NCBI GenBank assembly: GCA_937873345.1
Contig: CALMRL010000444.1
Span: forward strand, 1 to 16,036
Origin: an uncultured Beijerinckiaceae bacterium
GTDB lineage: Bacteria; Pseudomonadota; Alphaproteobacteria; Rhizobiales; Beijerinckiaceae
Direction: 5' to 3'
Length of the DNA stretch: 16,036 nt
The notes beneath the pieces were generated by a model that worked only from the letters and a program-made list of their open reading frames with translations, was not told the origin of the DNA and did not search any database. The translations under genes and the position numbers were made by a program. This document shows positions 6,367 through 13,055 of the stretch, one piece after another. The number at the start of each line of letters is the position of its first letter. The first letter of the stretch is position 1.

Positions 6367-7155
6367 ATGACGAAGAAGTTCCAGGCAGGTGGAGTGGGAG
6401 ACGCAGTGCTGCGCAATGGTCCCCAACCGTCGTCACCCCAAGATCGCATCTACAATCTGGGCTTCAAGGCGCTCGCAGGTCGCGAGATGCCCATACCGCT
6501 GCTCCAGAGCCGCATCGCGCGGGCAGGCGAGCTGACCCTACTTGAACGCGATGGCGAGTGGCAGGTCGCTTGGTTCCGATCATCGACCGTCATGCAAGCC
6601 GACCTGGAGCGCATGGCCGATCACGATGGATACGAGATCGAGATTAGGCGGAAGGTTCGCGGTGACGCTGAGGAGATCATCGAAGCGCTGAACCTATCCG
6701 AAGCTACCACTGGCGTGCCCGGCTACATCACGATCTACACGGGGCCGTATTGCACGGCCTACGTGAAATGGTCGGCCAAGGTTGGTCGGACCGAGCCCGG
6801 CGTCGCGGTGATGCTCGCCGGACCTCAGCCCGCGGTCACGCCTGACGCGGAAGGTCTGGCTCGACAATGGGTCAGCCGCAACCACGATGCGTTGGTCCGC
6901 TACTGGTGGCACGGTGACAGTTGGACGTATGACCAAGTGAACGTCTTCGTCCGTAACCTCGTACCGATCACCCCCACGTGCACGCGGTGCCGCAAGCATC
7001 CAGCCGTGCTCCAGATCGCTCTGCACGCTGCCCTATGCAAAGACTGCGATGCCTACCTCGTCGAGCAGCCCGAGGATTTCAGCGAATGTCCCTTCGATCT
7101 GTTCGAGCGGGAGCAGGCCTTGGCGGCGAGGGCAGGCACGACGAATACCGCCTGA
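6367..7155 (+). CDS. Hypothetical protein with C-terminal CTRC...CKDC zinc-type motif
   Basis: The product is 262 aa and the last gene of the plus-strand cluster, 62 nt after the previous stop. Residues 45-100 form an alpha/beta segment (LTLLERDGEWQVAWF, YEIEIRRKV). Residues 119-136 (YITIYTGPYCTAYVKW) look like paired strands. Residues 165-198 (ARQWVSRNHDALVRYWWHGD and following) resemble the W-x-x-x-N-x-x-x-L-x-x-x-W helix of DUF4160-like proteins. A C-terminal C205-T-R-C208 ... C224-K-D-C227 pair recalls the module in the two preceding genes, with a gap shorter by three residues. Overall family not recognised. Confidence 0.75.
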   Translation: MTKKFQAGGVGDAVLRNGPQPSSPQDRIYNLGFKALAGREMPIPLLQSRIARAGELTLLERDGEWQVAWFRSSTVMQADLERMADHDGYEIEIRRKVRGDAEEIIEALNLSEATTGVPGYITIYTGPYCTAYVKWSAKVGRTEPGVAVMLAGPQPAVTPDAEGLARQWVSRNHDALVRYWWHGDSWTYDQVNVFVRNLVPITPTCTRCRKHPAVLQIALHAALCKDCDAYLVEQPEDFSECPFDLFEREQALAARAGTTNTA

Positions 7156-7179
7156 TAGGAGCGGACGTGTCGTCTTCGC

Positions 7180-7332
7180 TCAAGCATCATCGCAAATGCG
7201 GATGATCAACATGGTCTGGTGTCGCGCAAGGCCTCGGCGCGGCGCAGCCACATTCATGCAGGCGATCTTGCTGCTCAGCACTTCGACCTGATGAGCGAGC
7301 GCCCGCACCTCGCCGCAGATTAGCCGCTCCAT
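7180..7332 (-). CDS. Possible short hypothetical protein (50 aa)
   Basis: A minus-strand frame from ATG 7332 to TGA 7180 encodes 50 aa, beginning MERLICGEVRALAHQVEVLS. The frame is open further upstream to a stop near 7380 and reads naturally (IKTLAATIRDDDL), so the real start may be a non-ATG codon before 7332. Composition (helical, mixed charge, GC-ending codons) is more protein-like than the overlapping frames. It ends about 25 nt from the convergent stop of the cysteine cluster and lies downstream of the XRE gene at 7432-7698, possibly in its transcript. It has two cysteines and no known motif. Confidence 0.4.
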   Translation of the reverse strand: MERLICGEVRALAHQVEVLSSKIACMNVAAPRRGLARHQTMLIIRICDDA

Positions 7333-7431
7333 GAGATCGTCGTCCCGGATGGTCGCGGCCAGCGTCTTGATGCCTTTTCATGGTGATGATTTTAGATCAC
7401 CACCCGGCGCAGTGCGGGGCGAGCCCTAACG

Positions 7432-7698
7432 CTAGGATGACCTCGAAGATGGTCTTCCGATCGCATCGGCCTCGTCGCAGCCTGCAACGACCTCGCCGAC
7501 CGGCACCTGCAAGGCCAGCGCGATCGCGACGATCGTCTCCAGCTTCGGATTGCGCTTACCGGCCTCCAGTTGGCTGACGTAGCTCTGCGAGATGCCGGTA
7601 CCGTCGGCATCCAGCGCAGCAGCAAGCTGTACTTGCGACAGCTCCGCGGCTGCACGAAGGCGAGCAACGTTGCGCCCGAATATCCCCCGCACGCTCAT
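7432..7698 (-). CDS. XRE-family helix-turn-helix transcriptional regulator
   Basis: The product is 88 aa. The XRE domain spans about residues 7-72: GRNVARLRAAAEL (8-20), SQVQLAAAL (21-29), recognition helix ISQSYVSQLEAGKRNP (36-51) and the closing helix around TIVAIALALQV (55-65). It has the same short insertion before the ISQS helix as the regulator at 4544-4774. The C-terminal tail (GCDEADAIGRPSSRSS) is disordered-looking. It is divergent from the plus-strand gene at 7809. The ~110 bp between contains an AT-rich stretch suited to an operator, so autoregulation and control of the 7809 gene are plausible. Confidence 0.88.
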   Translation of the reverse strand: MSVRGIFGRNVARLRAAAELSQVQLAAALDADGTGISQSYVSQLEAGKRNPKLETIVAIALALQVPVGEVVAGCDEADAIGRPSSRSS

Positions 7699-7741
7699 GC
7701 CGCGACAGAGCGGAGACGGTGCGACCCTGCCTAGTTCCTTC

Positions 7742-7808
7742 GGTATATATATGCTACAGTATATGGGCCGTGCCCCATGCCGGGGCGGCGTTCGGGGGGA
7801 AGAGAGGG
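7742..7808 (+). promoter_or_regulatory. AT-rich divergent promoter/operator candidate and leader hairpin
   Basis: Between the divergent XRE gene and the 7809 gene, bases 7743-7765 read TATATATATGCTACAGTATA. This is strongly AT-rich against a GC-rich background, with partial dyad symmetry and two GTATAT copies. A short GCCCC-ATGCC-GGGGC inverted repeat follows at 7772-7786, then the GGGGGA ribosome site. An XRE operator or a -10 region is the simplest reading; no exact consensus can be fixed by eye. Confidence 0.35.
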
Positions 7809-8414
7809 ATGTTGGAAGGCAAGAAGGGGTGGATCATCGCCATCGTCGTCGGCGGCGTGATCGGGCTGATGCGGCTCGGCCATTCCGGAGATGCGAGCAC
7901 GACTGGTGCAGGCGAGACGATCAATGAGGGGCGGCAACTATCGCCGAGCGAGAGGCAGTACGCCGTCATGGGCGTTGGCTTCACGCCGATGAAGGCGCCG
8001 TGCTCGCTGTCGCGGTCCGGCCACGAGGATGTCGATGAGTGCGAGGGCTCGAACGACATCAGCTACGGGTTCAGCTACGACCACAAGAACCTGACCATGA
8101 TCAAGCGGACCGAGGACCTGCCGTCGAATGTCAGCTTCGACGACCTTATCCGGCAAATATCGGCGAATTACGGTCAGCCGAGCACAGTCACGCGCGGCAT
8201 CGGCGTATGTCAGGCGATCTGGGGCGATGACTCCGGCACGAGGGGGATCGGCTACTGGGTCTTGGCAAAGGATGAACCCTGCCACTACTCCGACACGGGC
8301 CTCAAGGTGACATACAAGCTGCTCGACTCGACCGAGTATGCCAAGACCTCGCGCCTCGTTGATCAGCACGCGGCGCAAGAAAGCGCAGCGTCGGTGAACA
8401 ACCATCGCTTCTGA
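7809..8414 (+). CDS. Membrane-anchored hypothetical protein with four-cysteine exterior domain
   Basis: The product is 201 aa. I chose the ATG at 7809 because GGGGGA lies ~8 nt upstream and the hydrophobic anchor follows at once; an in-frame start at 7719 would add 30 residues of poor character across the AT-rich promoter region. Residues 7-22 (GWIIAIVVGGVIGLM) are a transmembrane helix after a KK pair, so the bulk is probably periplasmic. The exterior part has C65, C78, C134 and C158, consistent with two disulfides. A segment VSFDDLIRQISANYGQPS (108-125) resembles the helix-YGxPS element found in many small secreted proteins. It is followed by a hairpin terminator. No enzyme motif. Confidence 0.75.
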   Translation: MLEGKKGWIIAIVVGGVIGLMRLGHSGDASTTGAGETINEGRQLSPSERQYAVMGVGFTPMKAPCSLSRSGHEDVDECEGSNDISYGFSYDHKNLTMIKRTEDLPSNVSFDDLIRQISANYGQPSTVTRGIGVCQAIWGDDSGTRGIGYWVLAKDEPCHYSDTGLKVTYKLLDSTEYAKTSRLVDQHAAQESAASVNNHRF

Positions 8415-8426
8415 GCACCCGCAGAT

Positions 8427-8462
8427 GCGGCGGCGGGACATTAGGCTCCGCCGCTACCTTTT
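8427..8462 (+). terminator. Hairpin terminator after the 7809 gene
   Basis: GCGGCGG at 8427-8433 pairs perfectly with CCGCCGC at 8448-8454 across a 14-nt loop and is followed by TACCTTTT. The stem starts 12 nt after the stop codon. The T-run is short, so termination may be only partly Rho-independent. Confidence 0.55.
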
Positions 8463-8555
8463 ACTCTCGCGGCATCCGCCAACCGTCGAACGGCATCGTC
8501 CGGGGGCAAGCCCCGACATTATAACGATCCTGCCATTTGGCGGCGCGCGCGCAGG

Positions 8556-8584
8556 TTGACACGATTTCGCCGCAATCTTAGCCT
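8556..8584 (+). promoter_or_regulatory. Sigma70-like promoter candidate for the TPR-protease gene
   Basis: A perfect TTGACA -35 box at 8556-8561 is followed after exactly 17 nt by TAGCCT at 8579-8584, a poor -10 match. It sits 22-50 nt upstream of the ATG at 8606, leaving a short leader with a GGGGGG ribosome site. The position downstream of the terminator hairpin supports a new transcription unit. Confidence 0.4.
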
Positions 8585-8605
8585 TGACCGTGGGGGGACA
8601 TCGTC

Positions 8606-9877
8606 ATGGTTGATCAGCAGTCGGAGTGGGGCAACTACCGCTCGCATGTCGTCGAGCCGCGTCGTCGTTCACGCACCCTCGTCTTCCTGGCCTGCTCCGT
8701 CGTCGCCCTCGTAGCCGCGCTCGGCGCCGCCTACGACAACGGCTACGACATCCGCACGATCAAGTCTGCGCTGATCTCGGCTGGTGTCGTGCACCAGGAT
8801 CACGACTTCAGCGCGCTCTACCAGACCTACAAGATGAAGCCATTGCCGGTCGCCGCCGAGCAGACGAGCGGGGTGTACGATAACCTCGTGCGCCTGGAAG
8901 TCGAGCGCTGCGACAAGGAGGCGATCTATGCAGCCACGAACAAGCTGACTGAGATGAGCCAGAGGCGGGCCAGCGTCGATCTCCTGCTCGGCTTCGCCAG
9001 CCAGTGCCACGACAACGAAGGCGAACGCCGCGTCGCGACCGACAACCTCCTCATGCTCGGCGACTACGAGCAGGCGCTGAGCCAAGCTCGGCGCCTTACT
9101 GCAATGCGGCCCGAGCTTCCCGACTATCGCTACCGCGTCGCCAGGGCCGAGGCCGGGCTAGGGCGGACCGACGACGCACTGCAAGACTACGCGACGACGA
9201 TCAAGCTCAGCGCCGATCAGCATCAGATCGGACAGTGGGTCTTCACCGAGATGAGCCAAATGTACGCGGTGCAGCAGCGCTACTGCGAGGCGATCACACC
9301 GTTGCAGACCTACGTGTCGCTCGATCCCGCGAGCCGGGACAACGCCCAGATGAATACGCTGATGAGCAACTACTCGTCTCGCGGCTCTTGCAGCAGCTAC
9401 TCGAAAGGCGGCGACAGCTTTGCCGTGCTGACGAACGATGTGATCCCGGTCAAGGTACTGATCAACGGGGTGCCGGGCACCTTCGCACTCGACACCGGCG
9501 CGAGCTTCGTCGCGGTGACGGAGACGTTCGCCCGCCGCGCCGGTGTTGACTCCTCTGACGATGGCATCGTCAACACGATGACGGCGAACGGTGCCTCCAC
9601 CGGCAAGTTGGCGACAGCGACGACGATCTCGGTCGGCCATGCCTCGGCGGATGCCGTGCCCGTACTGGTGCAGCCGAAGACGATGGGTCGCCTCGACGGC
9701 TTGCTCGGCCGCTCCTTCCTGTCCCGCTTCGACCTGAGCATCGAAGGACATCGCTGGACGCTCAAGGCGAAGCGAGATGCGGAGCAGGTCGCGCAGAGCG
9801 ATGGCACACCCGATCAGCGTCTGCGGATGGGGCGGTCTGTCGCTCAGGATATTCGCCAAATCAGGCGCTATCGATAG
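8606..9877 (+). CDS. Membrane-anchored TPR protein fused to a retropepsin-like aspartic protease
   Basis: The product is 423 aa with a GGGGGG ribosome site. After a basic cytoplasmic N-terminus (RRRSR, 20-24), one transmembrane helix spans 24-43. Residues ~68-245 are helical with TPR-like repeats (LGDYEQALSQARRLTAMRPE at 151-170; AEAGLGRTDDALQDYATTIK at 181-200; MYAVQQRYCEAITPLQTYVS at 219-238). Residues ~271-388 are a clan AA aspartic protease domain with the catalytic DTGAS at 296-300, flap-type strands, and DGLLGRSFLSRFDL (364-377), the (I/L)LG motif before the last strand. Single-domain proteases of this type act as dimers. This agrees with the TIGR02281-like periplasmic retropepsins of alphaproteobacteria. 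TPRs may dock the substrate. The substrate is unknown. Confidence 0.87.
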   Translation: MVDQQSEWGNYRSHVVEPRRRSRTLVFLACSVVALVAALGAAYDNGYDIRTIKSALISAGVVHQDHDFSALYQTYKMKPLPVAAEQTSGVYDNLVRLEVERCDKEAIYAATNKLTEMSQRRASVDLLLGFASQCHDNEGERRVATDNLLMLGDYEQALSQARRLTAMRPELPDYRYRVARAEAGLGRTDDALQDYATTIKLSADQHQIGQWVFTEMSQMYAVQQRYCEAITPLQTYVSLDPASRDNAQMNTLMSNYSSRGSCSSYSKGGDSFAVLTNDVIPVKVLINGVPGTFALDTGASFVAVTETFARRAGVDSSDDGIVNTMTANGASTGKLATATTISVGHASADAVPVLVQPKTMGRLDGLLGRSFLSRFDLSIEGHRWTLKAKRDAEQVAQSDGTPDQRLRMGRSVAQDIRQIRRYR

Positions 9878-9946
9878 AAATCTAACGGTGTTGTTGCTTG
9901 CGTGGTAGGTCAATGAAGAAGATACAGGTCTTCCTCGGGAGTCTTA

Positions 9947-10810
9947 ATGTCTGAAGGTTCTGTCGCGACACTCGCGGAATTTATCGACGTAGTAAAGAGA
10001 TTAACCGCGCAGCCCGGTCGAGGTTATGCATTTCGTGGAGAATCAAGCGCTGGTTGGCCGTTGTTTCCGGGTATTATGCGCGACGGCTTTGAGCATCTTT
10101 GGGCAAATGAAAGGAGGGCAACTAGGGACTTAGTATCGGTTCATCCTGGCGAGTTCCAGCCTGACCAAACCATGTTTGATCGTTTGGTTCGGATGCAGCA
10201 TTTTGGATTGCCAACTCGTCTTCTCGACGTAACACTCAACCCGCTTGTAGCTTTATTCAATGCCAGTGCGCCGCAGGTCGATAAGGATGGCAAGCCGATG
10301 GATGGTAAGGTCTATCGATTTTCTCTGCCTTATGACTGCCAAAAGTATTACGACAGTGATACGGTAAGCTTCGTGGCAAATCTATCGAATATGTCAGCGG
10401 AAGAATGCAATAAATTGTATTCTAATCAATCCTTTAGCTTTGACGATTTCAACGATATAGGCAGGCATAAAGAAGTCGATCGCCTTGTGCAATTTATTAG
10501 AGCAGAAAAGCCCTCATTTTGACCGAGAATAGTCAAAGAGGAGTTGCTGGAGGCTTGGTATGTAATACCAAAGTTGAGTAATAGAAGAATCATTGCGCAG
10601 AGCGGCGCCTTCTTGATATATGGACTGTGTCGCAATCCATTAGCTCACAGGCCCACTAAAGGCATTGGACATCGGCATGTGACCGTGCCGGAAAAAGAAA
10701 AGGAAAAGATCAGAACAGAGCTTGCCTCTCTTGGTGTTACAGAAAGCAGCCTTTTTCCTGAAATCGACAAAGCTGCAATGCTCATTAAAAATCGGTACAA
10801 GACCCAGTAG
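9947..10810 (+). pseudogene. FRG-domain protein interrupted by one in-frame TGA
   Basis: The frame from ATG 9947 (GGGAG ribosome site 5 nt upstream) to TGA 10520-10522 gives 191 aa. The same frame continues without any indel to TAG at 10808-10810, for a total of ~287 residues. The first part has the FRG signature F29-R30-G31 and the hallmark QHFGLPTRLLDVTLNPLVAL (84-103). The second part has YVIPKLSNRRIIAQSGAFLI, which matches the usual C-terminal half of FRG proteins (PF08867), where a V-x-P-x-x-x-N-x-RI-x-x-Q-x-GAF element is expected. One base change would explain the stop. FRG proteins are patchily spread in phages and islands with no agreed activity. The gene is clearly AT-richer than its neighbours, suggesting recent transfer. 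Confidence 0.8.
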
Positions 10811-10970
10811 CAACTGTCCTAATGATAAGTCTTTGTGAGATCACTCGTGTATTGCGATGGAGATGATGATATTGAACTGCTTGGTGAGGCCGTGAGCGCA
10901 TCCAAGAACAACCGATAGACGATCAATGTGCACAGTTGCTTCCCCCGCAGATTCGGCAAGAGGTTTCTCG

Positions 10971-11282
10971 ATGAGGTACGGTACAGCTCTCGCACTATTC
11001 GCGCTCTCAGCCGCATCCGCGCATGCCGACATCTACACCTATTCGTGCAAGATGAAGGGTCGGTCTCTGCCGTTGAAGATCGACGGGAACCGCAGGGAGC
11101 TTACCTGGATGGGGAAGACGTACAAAACGACGGAACTTCAAGCAGGTGATCAGCAAGCCTGTCCGAGGTTCGGCTGGCGAGCAACGAGGCCGGGCGCGAA
11201 GTTCGACTTCTGCACGGCGACGCAAGGCGCCGCAGACTTCGTGCAGGACGGCACCAAGGTGACGTGCGACCAGAAGCTGTGA
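10971..11282 (+). CDS. Small secreted four-cysteine protein
   Basis: The product is 103 aa. The ATG at 10971 is preceded by AAGAGG at 7 nt and begins a clean signal peptide (MRYGTALALFALSAASAHA, cleaved before DIYTYSC); a start at 10926 would place 15 polar residues in front of it. The mature ~84-residue domain has C26, C64, C81 and C99, so two disulfides are likely. Its strands (IYTYSCKM, SLPLKID, ELTWMGKTYKT) suggest a small beta fold. I recall similar unnamed secreted proteins in alphaproteobacteria but cannot name a family. The ~160 bp upstream holds no clear gene. Confidence 0.72.
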   Translation: MRYGTALALFALSAASAHADIYTYSCKMKGRSLPLKIDGNRRELTWMGKTYKTTELQAGDQQACPRFGWRATRPGAKFDFCTATQGAADFVQDGTKVTCDQKL

Positions 11283-11331
11283 TGCCTCTGCGCCGTAACC
11301 CGGTGTCGTCGTCTCGTTCGTCGCCGACCGC

Positions 11332-11841
11332 CTACAGCCAAACTTCGAAGAACCGCTTGCTACCTCTCCAGGACGACACGAAGCGTATGGCGTCGGCCAT
11401 GGTGTCATGCGCCGTGGTCAGGATGCTTCGGCGAGGGTCATACTTGTCGCCGACGATGATGCGGTCGATGTCGTATTCGAGGCCAGAGGCGTCGGGACCA
11501 ACTGCCGCGATGAGGGTGACCCCTCTTGCGATGACCTCTTCGACAAAGCGAACAAGGGCAGCGTCATCCCGCACGGGAGAATGCAGCACTATGGCGGCGC
11601 AGTAGATCGGCGACGACCACGGATGCATGCCAATATTTGGCCTGCGACCATCCCATCGCAGGCGGAGGTTGCGCCGACGTGTCACCGCGCAGCGCGTCCG
11701 GACCGGCAGACGAACGCGTACGTACTCTCCTTTACTCTGCCACTGCGCGGTGGGCCGATCGTCCCAGCGCCGTGTCCAGATGCCGAAAAGCACCGACTCG
11801 GCCCGACGTTCGATCGCGCGCTGGCTGCGGAAGTTCACCAA
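11332..11841 (-). CDS. Hypothetical protein, last gene of minus-strand operon (start uncertain)
   Basis: The frame ends at 11332. I place the start at TTG 11841 because AGGGAG lies 9 nt upstream and it falls 22 nt after the preceding stop, giving 169 aa; a GTG follows at once at 11838. The first ATG without overlap is at 11628, giving only 98 aa but with a poor ribosome site. The N-terminal half is very basic (RRRNLRLRWDGRRP). The C-terminal half is an alpha/beta unit: IYCAAIVLHSP, LVRFVEEVIARGVTLIAAVG, DRIIVGD, ILTTAHD, then a helix ending in SSW. This layout resembles a family of small Rossmann-like hypothetical proteins (possibly DUF7684-like, from memory). No catalytic residues are obvious. 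Confidence 0.6.
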   Translation of the reverse strand: MVNFRSQRAIERRAESVLFGIWTRRWDDRPTAQWQSKGEYVRVRLPVRTRCAVTRRRNLRLRWDGRRPNIGMHPWSSPIYCAAIVLHSPVRDDAALVRFVEEVIARGVTLIAAVGPDASGLEYDIDRIIVGDKYDPRRSILTTAHDTMADAIRFVSSWRGSKRFFEVWL

Positions 11842-11863
11842 GGCGATGATCTCCCTGGCGACC

Positions 11864-12277
11864 TTATCTTGATCCTTTGCCGGTATGGCGCGGACACAGT
11901 GGCCCGATCCATCCCCTATGCGATGCGACCGACGCCGGAGCTGCGCATTCGATACAGGTTTGACCCGACCGTTCGACCGCGTGCTCGTAGACTTTGGCAA
12001 CAGCCTGTCGAAGTTCGTCGGATGCACCGGGCAGGCGGTAGTAGCAACGCAAGTAGCCCAGCTTCTCCTTGATCTGCCGCAGTTGGAACTGAACATCGAC
12101 GCCAGCCAGCGCCGCGTCAAGCTCTCGCATCATGTCGCAGATCAACGGGTTCCACCCGCTGTCGTAGATATCCGCATCGAAGCACCGGGTTTGATCAAGC
12201 CAGGGGTATTCCCGCAGCTTGAGCACGCGCCGCGAAAGACCGCTCAGGGTCCAGGAATAATCACCACTTTCACCCAT
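11864..12277 (-). CDS. Hypothetical protein with KEKLGYLR motif and C-terminal zinc-type cysteines
   Basis: The product is 137 aa from ATG 12277, overlapping the end of the upstream gene by 8 nt; an in-frame start at 12388 would read through that gene. It shows GWNPLICDMMRELDA (41-55), FQLRQIKEKLGYLRCYY (64-80), helices to ~105, then TCIECAAPA and GWIGPLCPRH. I recall a widespread uncharacterised bacterial family with the order GW...I..L, V-KEKFGGLRFY, ...S-x-x-TCEECG...GW-x-x-x-LC. The C108-x2-C111 and C128-x2-H131 pair would form a zinc ribbon. That family often turns up beside toxin or phage genes, but its function is unknown. Confidence 0.75.
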   Translation of the reverse strand: MGESGDYSWTLSGLSRRVLKLREYPWLDQTRCFDADIYDSGWNPLICDMMRELDAALAGVDVQFQLRQIKEKLGYLRCYYRLPGASDELRQAVAKVYEHAVERSGQTCIECAAPASVASHRGWIGPLCPRHTGKGSR

Positions 12278-12482
12278 GCCGATCACCCTGCGGCCCGTCC
12301 TCGGCTCGACGTGGCTCTTCGACGCTCTCCGCTTGGAGCGACATGAGCAGCCTCTCGAATGCTTCCTCCAGAGTATCGTCTGCCTCAACGAGCCCGGTTG
12401 CTACGAGGAGGTCGAGGTGATCTGTTGTTTCATCGACCGCGCGCAGGACAGCGCTCTTCCATATGTTAAAGTCGAACGGCAT
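12270..12482 (-). CDS. Small acidic helical protein, first gene of minus-strand operon
   Basis: The product is 70 aa. I chose ATG 12482 because AGGAG lies 4 nt upstream; an in-frame ATG at 12515 would add 11 residues without such a site. It is helical and acidic (AVDETTDHLDLLVATGLVEA, DDTLEEAFERLLMSL), with a charged disordered tail. Its stop overlaps the start of the KEKLGYLR gene, so translation is coupled. It is divergent from the plus-strand gene at 12570; the 87 bp between is AT-richer and should hold promoters for both directions. No family recognised. Confidence 0.65.
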   Translation of the reverse strand: MPFDFNIWKSAVLRAVDETTDHLDLLVATGLVEADDTLEEAFERLLMSLQAESVEEPRRAEDGPQGDRHG

Positions 12483-12569
12483 GAGGCTCCTGTTGTTTTG
12501 GGTGATCGATATCAAACCAAGCAGCTCTTGGTTTTCCTCAGCAAAGCTGTACTATGAACATATCACAGG

Positions 12570-12980
12570 ATGGTGAAATTGCCAGATAGCGAAGAGCACA
12601 ATTTTAAGCCGCACCATCTCGAACGTCGCCGACAGATATGGCGCAAACTCATCGCAGAGGGTGTTCTGCAAGACAAACAATCTGCTGAGCTGACAGAGGA
12701 TGATCTTGAAGCGATCGCCGTGCGCCTCTCGCTGGAAGATCACGCCGCCGCGGAGGGAATCAGCGTCGAGCAGATGTTCGGCGAGTGGCAGGACGATTCG
12801 AAGTTTGTACATGGGCCGTTTACGACTGAAGAGATGATGGAGTGGCTCGACAGGTCAAATGATGACGCGGACGAGGATGCGCGGTTTGGCAGGCCCGGAG
12901 GACATGCAGCTTCCTATTGGGTGACGCCCCACCATCACCAAATGGTTGACATACCCGCGTCCGGTTTCGTAACATACTGA
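12570..12980 (+). CDS. Acidic hypothetical protein upstream of the primase-helicase
   Basis: The product is 136 aa starting at ATG 12570 with a weak upstream AGG. Residues 10-75 are helical and charged (HHLERRRQIWRKLIAEGVL; LTEDDLEAIAVRLSLEDHAA). A segment EEMMEWLDRSNDDADEDA (87-104) is strongly acidic. The C-terminus carries aromatic and His residues (ASYWVTPHHHQMV). The gene ends 42-75 nt before the primase-helicase on the same strand, so the two probably share a transcript. A small acidic partner or regulator of the large enzyme is possible but is inference from position only. Confidence 0.65.
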   Translation: MVKLPDSEEHNFKPHHLERRRQIWRKLIAEGVLQDKQSAELTEDDLEAIAVRLSLEDHAAAEGISVEQMFGEWQDDSKFVHGPFTTEEMMEWLDRSNDDADEDARFGRPGGHAASYWVTPHHHQMVDIPASGFVTY

Positions 12981-13055
12981 AATCGTTCGATATTATCAGC
13001 GTTCCGGCATTTTGCGTCGGGCGTGTCGAGCGATCATTTCACATTTGGATTGATC

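Noticed and set aside
7938..8441. Minus-strand open frame of 167 aa
   Set aside because: It is antisense to the membrane-anchored four-cysteine gene at 7809 and also covers the terminator hairpin. It has no ribosome site or recognisable motif.
9158..9913. Minus-strand open frame of 251 aa
   Set aside because: It is a shadow of the aspartic protease gene. The plus strand has DTGAS and TPR motifs, while the minus frame is His/Arg-rich, as expected for the antisense of GC-rich coding DNA.
9913..9954. 13-codon leader frame (MKKIQVFLGSLNV) overlapping the start of the FRG gene
   Set aside because: It has no ribosome site and no attenuator-like structure. It probably arises by chance, although its stop overlaps the FRG start region.
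10819..11032. Minus-strand open frames opposite the secreted-protein start
   Set aside because: They are antisense to a clean signal peptide and have no ribosome site. Their Ser/Arg-rich composition is typical of shadows.
11407..12072. Plus-strand open frame of 221 aa
   Set aside because: It lies antisense to two minus-strand genes of the 12482-11332 operon, one of which carries the KEKLGYLR and CxxC motifs. The plus frame is low-complexity in Arg, Pro and Asp and has no ribosome site.
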